In this document: positions 25,001-35,396 of the stretch, in pieces
Position numbering within the stretch: the first letter of the stretch is position 1
How the letters are laid out: each line of letters starts with the position of its first letter
Assembly (NCBI GenBank): GCA_023055505.1
Contig: JALIRH010000004.1
Coordinates: 15,309,368 to 15,373,367, forward strand
DNA from: Callipepla californica brunnescens
Taxonomy: Eukaryota; Chordata; Aves; Galliformes; Odontophoridae
Reading direction: 5' to 3'
Length of the DNA: 64,000 nt
The notes under the pieces: model-generated
What the model was told of the DNA's origin: nothing
Seen by the model: the letters and a program-made list of their open reading frames with translations, nothing else
The model's database searches: none
Program-made: the position numbers and the translations under genes

Positions 25001-25254
25001 CCTAGTTTTTTATCTCACTAATTCTACTAGAAAACTACAATCATATTCTCTTGTTTAAGGCTGCACTTTTGTTCTGCACCTGCGTTGTTTATTTCCAGGG
25101 AGTGGTAAATGCTTGATTGTCCTAGTTTTCCTAATATCCCCCTTGGTTTGAGAAGAAAGAGAGCTCATTTTAATATATTCCTCCAAATCTAATTTGAAGT
25201 ACTTTTAAAGTCCCGGCTGTATCATTATACTGATATCTAAATCTAATGCACACT
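25001..25254. other. Unique non-coding DNA, possible end of the old CR1 relic
   Basis: GCACTTTTGTTCTGCACCTG near 25060 may continue the CR1/L3 relic, but the match is too weak to extend it. Confidence 0.35.
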
Positions 25255-25440
25255 TGAGAAGGAAGTTGTCAGGAGCTGGTAACAGCAATGTGTAAGAAGG
25301 AGCAGTAATGCGGCCAGAGGGAGAAGACAGAAAAGCCAGGAAGTGACAATGCTGACACAGAAATGCAGTATCAAAAGGACAAGGGGAGCAGAGAGGAAAA
25401 AAGCTAACAGATCCTGGGGAAAAAAAAAAAAGAAGGAAAT
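25255..25440. repeat. Purine-rich (GA-rich) stretch
   Basis: About 185 bp in which the plus strand is dominated by A and G, ending in an A12 run. The skew suppresses stop codons on the minus strand and so produces the 150-codon frame at 25205-25657, which is not a gene. Confidence 0.75.
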
Positions 25441-26149
25441 TTAAGTAAAGCATTGGGGTCATGGATATTGCAAAGGCTGCCTTATGCTGAGTGAAAGAAG
25501 ATGGGAATAACTGCAAACAAAAATCTGAATGGAGGCTATGAAAAACTAGAAAGTTCTCTAGAAAGTTGCTCCCTCTCAAACAGACATACACACATAAAGT
25601 ATGTTTATGAGTCTTAGTACAGATGACAAGAAATAAGTACTCCCCTTGTTTTGTCAAGAAAAGTAGTTTGCAAGATACATTCTATAGCAGGATTTTGTTG
25701 TTGTTGTTTAGCTAGAATGAAGTTGCAAATAAGTATATTTAGACACACTTGACTGTCTTTAAAAGAATTCATAACTCACTGGATATGCAGATAAGAGGTG
25801 CGTCATCATATCGGGTCAGACTTTAATGGATCTGGACAAGCAGAAGATTCTCTCTCTATCTCCAGATCCCAGAACACATCTGTGTTCAGAAACAGAATTG
25901 TAAGTTGTGAGTCATGGGATGGAAGGAGAAACAGGGACTGAAGACTGGACGAATGCAACACAACTCAGTCATGCATGCTTGGAAGGGGTATTTAGAGGAA
26001 GAGAAAGTGGGTGTCTGGATAGTCTCTATGTGTGACAGCTTCATTACAAGGGGGAAATACAGCCTGTGGAGTTTTAGAAACTATATGGCAAAAAAAAAAA
26101 AAAATTCTGCAGTGCAGAAAGTTAGTATTTAAAGATATAATCTACATTT
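25441..26149. other. Unique non-coding DNA with an A15 run
   Basis: A15 at 26090-26104. A GTT trinucleotide run lies near 25697. No gene recognised. Confidence 0.5.
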
Positions 26150-26345
26150 ATCACATTTTTCACTTGCCATTAATTTAAATTCCCTTTATGCATCTGTTCA
26201 GGAAATAATTAGGATTTTACGCCGCAGTAAATATGCTTGTTCATCCATTAGTGCAAAGCAGAAGATTAATTGCATTACAATGGAAATCAGGACTAGTGTA
26301 TTCAGAGCTTCAGTGATAACGGTGACAGCAGCACTACCCACAATA
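26150..26345. other. Block resembling conserved non-coding DNA
   Basis: Complex AT-rich sequence with TTAATTTAAATTCC, ATAATTAGGATTTTA, ATTAATTGCATTACAATGG (a Sox/POU-like word) and no open frame. The inference is from texture only. Confidence 0.22.
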
Positions 26346-26989
26346 CCATGCTCCTGTATGTTTCAAAAACAAGTGTGGATGAGAAAATAATTAAGCTTCT
26401 GACAAAACAAGGTTATCCCTGTTCTTGATGTAGGTGCAACTAGTTAGACAACAACCAGAAAAACAAAGAATTGCTCCAAAGCCAAAATAGTCATATTCAA
26501 AAAGTTCTGTTAATCAGTTATCCAGCTATTTTTATACACATACTTAGTGCATATGTATGATTCATACTGTGAATCATTAAATTTTATATAAAACTAATCT
26601 GAGTTCTCTTTAAATACCTGTGGAAAAAATCCAGAATGTACTAACACAATGTAAGGCTATATTAATTTGGCAATAAAGCTCCCAAAAGGTGAAAAAATCT
26701 TAAATGCCACTAACTGAAAATGACACTGCAAAACTGCAGCCAACAGCAAAGATAATGAGCTGGAGAAAAAGAAAGGTAGGCAAAAGAAAAACAGTGTAAA
26801 ACTTCCTCCACATTACTGTTTCTGGCTCAAGACAAAGTAGTGAGATGGTGGAAAGCCACACAACTCTTCAGTCTCAAGGTGGCTCTGAAATTCCCAAACT
26901 GTCCTGGTTGTTACAGAAACTGAAGAAACACAACACCACAGCCTTTCCTCAAATTACATTTAAGCAAAAAGGTTATAAATTTGGGCTCA
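26346..26989. other. Unique non-coding DNA
   Basis: Nothing recognised. Confidence 0.5.
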
Positions 26990-27430
26990 TTGCAGTAGCA
27001 TTTGGTTGTTGGCATTGACTAAGCTCACTGCTAAATGCAGTGAAAACGTTTAATTCAAACGGATCCTTTGTGATTAGCCAGGGTTTTCAGGCAATTAATA
27101 ACCAGACCTGCATCTGGATCATGGATATCATCTTGATGCATTATATTAAATTGGCTATTGATAAGGTGAGATTCACCCACAGTTCTCAGGGATATTTTCT
27201 GATACAATGATTTAAATTCAAATATAAACTGGCAAGATTCTAATAGGCCTGTAAACTAAAAATCATCTGTTAGACTCAAAGTACATTTTGTCTTTGGCAG
27301 CTGCTCAGTAATTACAGCCTCGTTGCCCTGACAAATGATAAAGTATTTTTACTGCCACCATATTTGTTTGAATAATTTTTTGCAACTAAAGCAAAATCTT
27401 TATTTGAATTTGTTGGATGCCTCCTTTTGT
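26990..27430. other. Block resembling conserved non-coding DNA
   Basis: Over 400 bp of complex sequence with GCAATTAATAACC, TTATATTAAATTGGCTATTG, CAGTAATTACAGC and TGACAAATGATAAAG. It lacks low-complexity tracts, repeats and open frames. Of the AT-rich blocks in this window it looks most like a developmental enhancer. Only a cross-species alignment can show whether it is conserved. Confidence 0.27.
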
Positions 27431-28762
27431 AGCATGTAACAGGGCTAAAAGCAAAGGAGGTACACATCAAAATCAGAACTAGCCATATACCTTGCCTTTA
27501 AATTGGATGAAAGCTTAAGAAATATGTGAGTCAGTTTACGGGAAGTTCATTATTTCACATTTGAACACTTCCATGTTTTTTTTGTTCTTTTTTTAAGGAA
27601 GAACAATGTTCATCTATGTTAAACAGTTAATGCAGTTATTAGAGGCATTCCTGCATCCCAAAATAATCATGAAACTTATGCAAAGTATCCTTAACTGACC
27701 TAGTCCATTTGAGTTAGATGTGTTAAACTTAGTCTAAAAAAGATTGCTTTATTACAAGTAAGTAAAAAGACCGTAAGATAGATTTGTATGAAGCACCCGC
27801 ACAGCAGTGTGTGAATGTAATCTTTCTATGTATTTTTCCTTCCTAGAACGAAATAAAACAGTTCACACAAGAAATCAGTGAAGAATAACTAATTGGCTGT
27901 CAGGGCAAATAGGTTGGAAACAGATCTTGATTTTCATGAAAAGACTAGTATTACAGATAACCACTGAAATGCTGGATAACAAGACCTGCCCCAAAAGGGC
28001 ATCCAGCCATTCCAGGTTGTACACTAACATATTTTTCCTTCCTCTGCTGTAGTCATTCTTCCATTCTGTCAAGTATTGCTCAACTTCAATAACTATTATA
28101 TATTAAAAAAGGAGTTTCTTATCCAGAGTGAGCTGAAGGGTTTAAATCTCTGGTGAATCTCTGTATTTTTATTCAGAATGCTAGTATTGGCTAATCCTTC
28201 TCTATTTTATTATCTTTGTCACCTTTTTCTCCTCTCTTCTGATAAATAAAGTAATGATCTTTTTCCTCCCTCTATGACTATATATAGACATCACTGATAG
28301 ATTTCTGTGTGTTTTAAACAGAAAAGATTGTACATTTGCAGCTGTACATTGCATCCCTGCATTTACTCCCAAACTTGTGTTATCATGTCTAACTTCTTAT
28401 ACAGTTGCTAAAGGCACAAGACAAAAAGGAGGGCAAGAAGACTGTAGATAGCCTTTTATAATATAGAGAGTTCTTTTGTACTTTAAATAGTTCTCAAATA
28501 GATCAGTATTCAAACAATGAGTCAGAAGAGGACAGCAATTGCTTTGCTTCTGGCACAAAGGCAGAAGCATTTCCTAGTGCTTTGTGTAACGATGCAGACT
28601 GAAACAAAACAATATTATCAGAAACAAATATTACAGTTTCAAGCAAGGATTTAAGTGTTCAGCATCTTTTCCCTCCATCTTGCCAGGTTATAGCTGTAAG
28701 CTAAGGAGGAATGCCTATTAAGTGTGGTTCTACTGACTGGAAACATTGCACTTAATTCCAGT
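27431..28762. other. Unique non-coding DNA
   Basis: Nothing recognised. A minus-strand frame at 27875-28072 is of chance length. Confidence 0.5.
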
Positions 28763-28784
28763 GCATTAGGTTTGCATTAGGTTT
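28763..28784. repeat. 11-bp tandem duplication
   Basis: GCATTAGGTTT occurs twice head to tail without mismatch. Confidence 0.9.
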
Positions 28785-29153
28785 GTCTGTAATGACTATT
28801 TCCAGGACAAATCAAAAACTGCTATATCTAATGGAAAATGTACATCACGACAAGCTCCAGAGCTGTGTCAATAGGGAGGCAGGCAGGAGAAGAGGCAGTA
28901 GAAGGGAACCTTCCTTCTTGTATTGCATCATTCTGATGTTTTTTATCAGTATGAATATTTGCTATAACAGAGCGAAACTAGATCTGCTTGATTAGTTTTC
29001 TTTAAGATACTTAGAGCTTAAATTTACAAAACTTTTTATAGATCCCAGTGTCAACAGAACATGATTTTATCATTTAAGATGGACCTCCTGCCTAACAGAA
29101 CACTGAAATGCATCCAGTCAATCCTGATTACAGCTCAGTAATTGTCTTATTTA

Positions 29154-29450
29154 AGAATCACAAAATTGTAGAGGTTGGAAGGGACCTCTGGAGATCATCA
29201 AGTCCAACACCCTGATAAAGCATGTTTCCTACAGTAGGCTACACAGAAAAGCATCCAGAGAGGTTTTGAATATCTCCAGAGGACACTTTTCGTGCCCAGC
29301 TTGCTCCAAAGTTCTGTCACCTTCAAAGTAATATCTCCTCCAGGCCCCTAATTATCTTTATGGCTCTCCACTGGTTTCTCTCTAGAAGTTCCTTGACTTT
29401 CTTGAACTGAAGAGCTCTGAACTGGACACAGTACTCCAGATGTGGCCTCA
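29154..29450 (-). repeat. CR1 LINE, 3' end copy (copy 1 of the nest)
   Basis: Reading rightwards is reading the element from its 3' tail inwards. It opens with AGAATCACAAAATTGTAG and GGTTGGAAGGGACC, passes through the 3' untranslated block, and ends with ACTGGACACAGTACTCC and AGATGTGGCCTCA, a characteristic CR1 internal block. At about 29344 the 3' block jumps directly to the CTCCAGGCCCCTAAT block, so roughly 200 bp of the family consensus (from memory) is deleted inside the copy. The solo LTR starts 5 bp after its right edge. Confidence 0.9.
29269..29344 (-). repeat. 76-bp block, left copy
   Basis: CR1 3' untranslated segment present again at 30019-30094, on the other side of the LTR. The two copies align without gaps with four differences, all transitions (72 of 76 identical). 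Confidence 0.95.
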
Positions 29451-29454
29451 GTTT

Positions 29455-30013
29455 TGTCATGGTTTTATGATTTTTGGCATTGGTATTCCACATCATAACA
29501 TCATGTAGTGCATTAAGAGTTAAAGAGTTAATACTCCAGCTCCATAGATCATTGATAATTCTGGGTATGCCTGTCTCAGAAGAGAAGAAGAACTACATTC
29601 CCTAAAGGACTTTGCAATGTTTTGCCTTTTTACGTTATTTCCACTCAGAGGGAAAAGATAAAAATTCTCTGTGGTCACGGGACACTCTCTTTCCTTTGGG
29701 ATAGACTCAGCAGTGGGCGCTCGCTGCCATCTCACCTTCAGCATTAGCGTAAGTCCTTTGGTTTATCGGACACTCTCTTGCTCATTTTATTTGATTTATT
29801 AGCTTCAATTTCAATTATACTGTACTATATTGTGTTATTTTGCTTTCTGATATCTTATTTAGTAAATTAGCTTTCCTCCTCAGATCGTTGCCTCTGTTTT
29901 GTTTCTACATCCATCTGCCTTTTCCCTTTCCCCTTTCCCCTTTCCTGGGGCGTGGGTCTGCAGTCCCCCGCACCAATCGTCACGGAACCGGGCCGATCCA
30001 GCCTGGTAAACCA
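29455..30013 (+). mobile_element. Solo LTR of an endogenous retrovirus (ERVL-type), right end damaged
   Basis: About 559 bp beginning TGTCATGGTTTT and ending GGTAAACCA. In related bird LTRs, as I recall them, the two ends are inverted (TGTCATGGTTTA and TAAACCATGACA). Here the left end is intact, while the right end stops at TAAACCA and lacks the final TGACA. No clean target duplication is seen: AGTTT lies on the left and TTTTT on the right. GGACACTCTCTT occurs twice inside, at 29680 and 29768, and a TTTCCCC-type tract lies at 29919-29946. No gag, pol or env sequence adjoins it, so it is a solo LTR or a rearranged remnant. Orientation is tentative because the TATA box and polyadenylation signal are not clear. 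A 174-codon frame running from the LTR into the CR1 is chance. Confidence 0.72.
29680..29779. repeat. 12-bp direct repeat inside the LTR
   Basis: GGACACTCTCTT at 29680-29691 and again at 29768-29779, 88 bp apart. It could be a duplicated protein-binding site in the U3 region, but no factor is assigned. Confidence 0.7.
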
Positions 30014-30018
30014 TTTTT

Positions 30019-30094
30019 AATATCTCCAGAGGACACTTTCCGTGCCCAGCTTGTTCCAAAGTTCTGTCACCTTCAAAGTAATGTCTCCCCCAGG
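30019..30094 (-). repeat. 76-bp block, right copy
   Basis: Second copy of the CR1 3' segment at 29269-29344. It starts directly after the damaged LTR end. The normal CR1 tail (the last ~100 bp with GGTTGGAAGGGACC) is missing, although CR1 insertions normally keep their 3' ends. Confidence 0.92.
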
Positions 30095-30435
30095 AGACAT
30101 GGAGTGACACTTGATTTCCTCCAGTCTTCAGGCACACCTCCTGTTCTCCATGGTCTTTTACAGATGGCAGAGATTGGCCTGGCAAATATTTCTGCCAGCT
30201 CCCTCAGCACTCTTCGTTGCATTCCATCAGGGCCCATTGATTTGCGTTCATCAGGTTTACCAAGGCAATCTCTCCTTGAACGTGGAGAAGTCTTTCTCCC
30301 TAGACTCCCTCTCTTATCTCCAGAATCTGCGATTCCTGGGTGCAGTCTTAGCAGTAAAGACTGAAGCAAAGAAGGCGTTCAGTAACTCCTTCTCAGTGTC
30401 CTCTGTTACCAAGTCACCCACCTGGTTCAGTCTGT
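30019..30435 (-). pseudogene. CR1 LINE copy 2, with reverse transcriptase fragment
   Basis: The minus-strand frame between about 30369 and 30073 contains KSMGPDGMQRRVLREL and WRTGGVPEDWRKSSVTP, the N-terminal part of the CR1 ORF2 reverse transcriptase domain (consensus close to K.MGPDGIHPRVLREL and W..GEVPEDWK.A.VTP). The catalytic palm motif (F/Y-x-D-D) is absent because the copy jumps from here straight into the 3' untranslated block. It is a dead relic: no endonuclease, no catalytic RT core and no 3' tail. The nearby GCAGTAAAGACTGAAGCAAA block is also typical of this part of CR1. Confidence 0.88.
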
Positions 30436-30793
30436 GATTCTTCATCTGTTCACATTTTCTGTTCTATGAAATCTGTATGTACATACATAAAATTCATGGT
30501 CTAATTGGATTATTTTTGCAATGATGAATTCAAGATCAGATTTCAATCAACAGCCTTACTGATCAAGAAATAATTTAAAGATCCATAAATTTAACATGCT
30601 TAAATTATGGCCAGGTACATAGTTTTGGTTAACCAGATTCCAAAGAGTTGCTGTTTATCTCAGGTCTTCTATTTCACAATCATAGACCTCAAGTTAAAAC
30701 ATCATTTTTACTTACTGACTTTTACTACAGGAACTACCATTAAATGCTACATAAATGGTTTTGGAAAAGAATTCTTGTGAAGTAGATGAAAAG
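30436..30793. other. Unique non-coding DNA
   Basis: Nothing recognised. Confidence 0.5.
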
Positions 30794-30842
30794 TCTTTTT
30801 TCTTTCTTTTTCTTTTTTTTTTTTTTTTTTTCTTTTTTTTCT
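30794..30842. repeat. Pure pyrimidine tract
   Basis: 49 consecutive T/C bases, mostly T, with scattered single C. Confidence 0.95.
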
Positions 30843-31201
30843 AATTGACTATACAACTAACACAGTAATAGAGCAAATTTTGAATAAGTTTGCAATAATT
30901 TTATTAAAGGTAGAGGTTTTCATACTCTGCAGAGAGTAAATGCTGCTGTTTATAACGAGAGAAGAATGGGATTATAAAGTCTCCTGCTTCCATTTCCATG
31001 TGTTCTAGCAGGGCACTTCCATACTAGCCAAGATCACAACCATTTGCAATCTCATATGTAGTTCTGGTGGATTACAATACTACAGAAGATTTTTTATTAC
31101 TGATATTACATCTTATACACGTTTATTTGGGGATTTCCAGTTCCAAGCATCAAAACAAATTATATTAAAGTTGGGCGTCATTTTCTGTATTTTATTCAGT
31201 G

Positions 31202-31215
31202 CCACTAGATGGTGC
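31202..31215 (+). promoter_or_regulatory. CTCF-like core motif
   Basis: CCACTAGATGGTGC fits the CTCF core CCA[C/G][C/T]AG[G/A][G/T]GGC[A/G] at all but one position (T instead of C at position 12). The preceding G and the trailing TATG are neutral. CTCF marks boundaries and loop anchors. Occupancy cannot be read from sequence. Confidence 0.4.
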
Positions 31216-32629
31216 TATGCACTAGACCTGAGGAAAAGTACACCAAGACTCTGATTTATGTGTTCTTCCGCTGTGGGAACAGGAACTTTTTCTTCCTTCT
31301 CTTTCCAGTATTCTTTCTTGCTAACACTTTTTCTATCATATGTTTATTTCCAAGGTTGATTGTGGCAATTGTAAATACCAATTGAGATCTTTCCAGCTTA
31401 TTCACTGAGCTATGATTTCTTTGTATACTGGTCCTTATATTTGTCCTCTTCGCCAAATTTTTCCTTATTCATTTTTATTCCTGTCAAACTGCATTCAGTT
31501 GACTTAGATTTCCTACTTGGCGGTGCTAACGATTATATACAAATATGTAAAAGACAACAAGATGGAAGTCTGAACTGTAGATATACGCTTCCACAGCAAT
31601 ATAATAAAGTACAGATACTCATAGAAGACTGCACTTTCAATTTCAGAGAGCTGTAGCACAAGAAAAGATGACAAGAAAAATGAGAGATAACATCATTCTA
31701 TTTTTAGAAAACACAGTGAAAGTAAATCAATAATACACTGAAGCTCATTTAGATGAATGTCTTGTAATAGTAATAATAAACCTATTAAAAATAAGTCTCA
31801 CTTCTGCCACTATTTTTACTATTATTTTCAACGTCAGATGAAATATTTCAAATTAACAAGATACAAAATGATTCTTGTAAATGACATTTGAAAAAATGAG
31901 GAGCAATCTTTGATGAGCAATTGGAATTAAAATTATGTTTAAGATTGTTATTTCATGGTAGTTCTAGGAAAAAATGCGTGTTTGGCATTCATCCACAAGA
32001 TGTGATGTATCATATAATTGTTTGTGTTAAACATGGTGCCTGCTCATTAGAAAATGGAAAGCTGAAGAAAGCTCAGTGAGAGAAAGAAGTAGAGTGAGGC
32101 TGTTGCAGCATATGTGATGAAATCACAATTGTGCTACTGGTATTTTCTTTAATTCTTTAGATTTATTTAATGGCATGCAATGACTAGCTGAATTATCCTA
32201 TTCTGATAGCTGTCGACAGAAATATGAGGTGGTGTTGAAGCAAGAAGGACAAGGCAGCAAAATTCTGTATGAAATCTTGTAGCAGTAGAGAATAATTTCA
32301 TTATGAAACAAAAATATCATTAACTAGCATTCATGCTTTTACAAGTACGAACTTAGCAGCACTGACACACACACATCCAATCATGATACCAAGAAGATTC
32401 TATCCAAGTGACCTATGAAGCCTTTCATGTGAATTCAGCATTATCTATTTCCTAGTCCTGTAATACAATTACTGAATGCACAGCTGCTTCAGATGTCATA
32501 AAAATATACCTTCGGGTTATGTTTTCTCCTTGAAGCATCAAAAATGAATCTCTTCTCTTCCTGCAGCATGCTTGACACCAAATGATTAATCCACTATGCA
32601 TTGAGAAACAAAGAGTTGATCAACTTTGT
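31216..32629. other. Unique non-coding DNA
   Basis: Two chance-length frames (31256-31456 minus, 31441-31656 plus). A complex AT-rich stretch at 32110-32220 could be regulatory, but nothing specific supports it. Confidence 0.45.
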
Positions 32630-32685
32630 TTCTAGTACTACAGCATTAGTACAGTACTAGTACCCTACTAGTACAGTACTACTAC
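32630..32685. repeat. TAGTAC-rich repeat cluster
   Basis: TAGTACAGTACTA occurs at 32647-32659 and 32669-32681, with further CTAGTA/GTAC words in between and before. GTACTAGTAC is itself a palindrome, so the block combines direct and inverted repetition. Confidence 0.85.
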
Positions 32686-35354
32686 TTGGTGGACTAGCAG
32701 TCTCAGACCTTTAACTAGCTACCATGCTACACACACATGCTACTAAGTCAAGTAATGACAGATCTGTAGTGTCATTTGGGAAAAGCACACCCTTGTAGGG
32801 AAAATACAAATAGTCTTGTTCAGTAGTTAAAACAAAGAAACTGGAACTGAGTTTAGTGAGATTCATTACCTGACAGAGGTAGAGTAGACTATAGATTTTA
32901 CTAGTAGAAAAAAACTAGATAAGTAATGTGTAGCTTTTACATAATGGTTTGTTTTTTAATTAAATGTTTAGGAGATGGAAAAAACAGTTTCTTTATTCAC
33001 CTGAGTGTAAGCCTAGCTGGAAAAAGTGTAACTTTGAATTGTGTACTGGGACAAAATATGGAGAAATTACAGCTCAAGTGATTTTCACCAGTTACAGCTG
33101 GGAGTTAGCTTCAATGGTTAATAAATCAAAAGGCAATTTCTTGAACAAGTATGCACACATTCTCCATGCACTGATTTTGTCTATATACACAGAAAGTTGA
33201 AATATCCTGAAAGCTCAAAGTTTACATTTTTAGAATGCTTTTGTGAAATGCTTTGTCACCATCTCTACTTCCTCATCCCAACTAATGGCATGGAGGAATG
33301 GCATGAATTATTAAATTTGGTTTGCTAAGTAATAGTTCTATGCTTTTTTTTGTTTGTTGGTTATATTTCCCTAGAGCCCTTATTTGGGGGCAATATTTTT
33401 GAAAGACTTCTGTCCAGTCAAGCTTTAGAAAGCATTTTAATTAAACATAAATCACTTCTGCTTGCATGTACTTGTAGCAGCTGTGAGGATAAAAGTTCGT
33501 CTGTGTCAAAACAAATACAGAAAAAACATAAAAAAATAGTAAGATTTGCCCACCTAGCATTCTCTGACAAGGTGCACTCAATCAGTGGAAATCTGTAAAA
33601 GCCTGATTAGCTTCTCAAAAGTGTTCATTACCTGCCAAGGTCACAAGGGTAGGAGAGCAATTGCAATATCAAATGGGCAGCAGTTGAAAACTATGAGCCA
33701 ACAATTCAGGAACAATGGGAAGCTAAGGAGCTGCTAGGGACAGCATTAATATGAAATACTGAAGTCAACCAGGATGCTATGTGTGCAGTTCAAGGCGATT
33801 ATTTGTATGCTTGGGCTCCAGGGAATCTTAAAAGCACTTGTAGAAACGAAAAATCAAGATGTACATCAAATCATCTTATCCCTTTTCTTGTGAATTGTTT
33901 GCTATAATTTTATATCTACTACACTGTCATGGCTATCTGTGAATGTCTCGTCTAGGTCCACCACTGCCCTGGAACTATTCTAGTTTAAAAAAGCTTTACC
34001 ACTTCACCATGTTTTCTGATGAAATACGCCCTAATATTTCTTTCCTTCATGTTGAACTCTTAGGTTCAAATTAATATTCCAGTGTTGATTTTAATGACAG
34101 TCAGTGACTACATTTATTATATATTCATTTCAGTTCTTTTGCACTGAAGACTGATTCTCATGGTACAAGTATATGGTGTGGACACCAAAAACTGCTACCA
34201 GTCAGTTAGCATCTGCCAGAAAGTAAATAATTTTGTAATACACACAATACTATTTGCCCAGATTTCCGAGCAAAAAGATTTGCTCTGACTGAGCATTAAC
34301 AATCTAAGTCTGTTTCATGCTACCCTATGCGCCTTGTGAAAATAACACTAATTTTTAATTTTTTCTGTCAGTTTTCAAGTGAATAACCACACACATTTTG
34401 CAACCTACACATTTAATTCTTATTCAAGGTGAGATGGGTGACTTACAGAAAGTTGTGAGAGCAACACATTGGAAAAGAATTGTTCTTTTTAAACGTTAGG
34501 CCTGGCAGTGTAATAGATGTCTCTTTCAAAACTTCTTTTGCACTTCTTGGATTTTTTGCACCAATTACACAATTCAAACAGCTAACAGAAATTGCAATTA
34601 TTTGTCCCAAATAATGTGTTCAAAGGATTTTCTTTTAATTGTGCCGGTTGCGTAACTTTTCAAATTTCACCATCTTTTAAGAATGAAAGGCTAACAAAAA
34701 TAACACTGTGCATCATAGAATCACATCTGTTACCTAGACCACAGTCCATCAACAGAGTAATAGCAATTAGTCAGGTAGTTCACATACCAAGTTGACTGTA
34801 CCTGTCATGAACATTTAGAATTCATATCCCACCTCTAAAAAGGAAAAGATTATATGTGGTTCACTTATTTCCATAACTGTACTCATTTACATGAAAGAAA
34901 AATTACTATATGACCCTCTATCAGAGATTTTTTTGCTGATTTTATCTGTCAATTTTTTCTATTTAAGCTCAGTCAGCTCCCCTTCCTTTAAATCTTCCTG
35001 AGTTGTCTATATATCTTCTTTACTTGTGTTTCCTTCATTTTTCATAGAAGTCTACACTACAACTCAGTATTTAGCAGGGTTTATCCAGCATTCTGCAGTT
35101 TAGGGAATGGAAAGTTTTTGACAGTGGAACACGTGTTTCTATGCCTGACTGGTTTCTCTTTAAATTATAACTTTCTATTTCTCATTATAGCTTTCAAATT
35201 CTGCTGATTTGAGAAACAAAGGAGAAATTTCGGAAGCATTAAGATGATCTGTCTCTGTAATAGAGAAGTGATTTCTGCTGTTTCTCTCAGTGGAACAGTA
35301 AGGAAGGATTAAAAAGAACGTTTTCCTTAGGGGATTGATAGTAGAAGTGGGGAG
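32686..35354. other. Unique AT-rich non-coding DNA
   Basis: Frames at 32964-33200, 33350-33598 and 34592-34795 (plus) lack domains and splice context. No repeat family recognised. Confidence 0.5.
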
Positions 35355-35396
35355 AATAAATAAATAAATAAATACATACAAACATACATACATAAA
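35355..35396. repeat. Compound (AAAT)n (ACAT)n microsatellite
   Basis: About four AAAT units run into about five ACAT/ACAA units. Confidence 0.93.

Noticed and set aside
25205..25657. 150-codon minus-strand open frame
   Set aside because: Explained by the purine-rich plus strand, which removes stop codons. The peptide is Phe/Leu/Ser/Pro-rich low complexity with no domain.
29840..30364. 174-codon plus-strand open frame
   Set aside because: It runs across the LTR pyrimidine tract and the antisense strand of a CR1 reverse transcriptase relic. The translated peptide has no family and the frame is assembled from two unrelated repeats.
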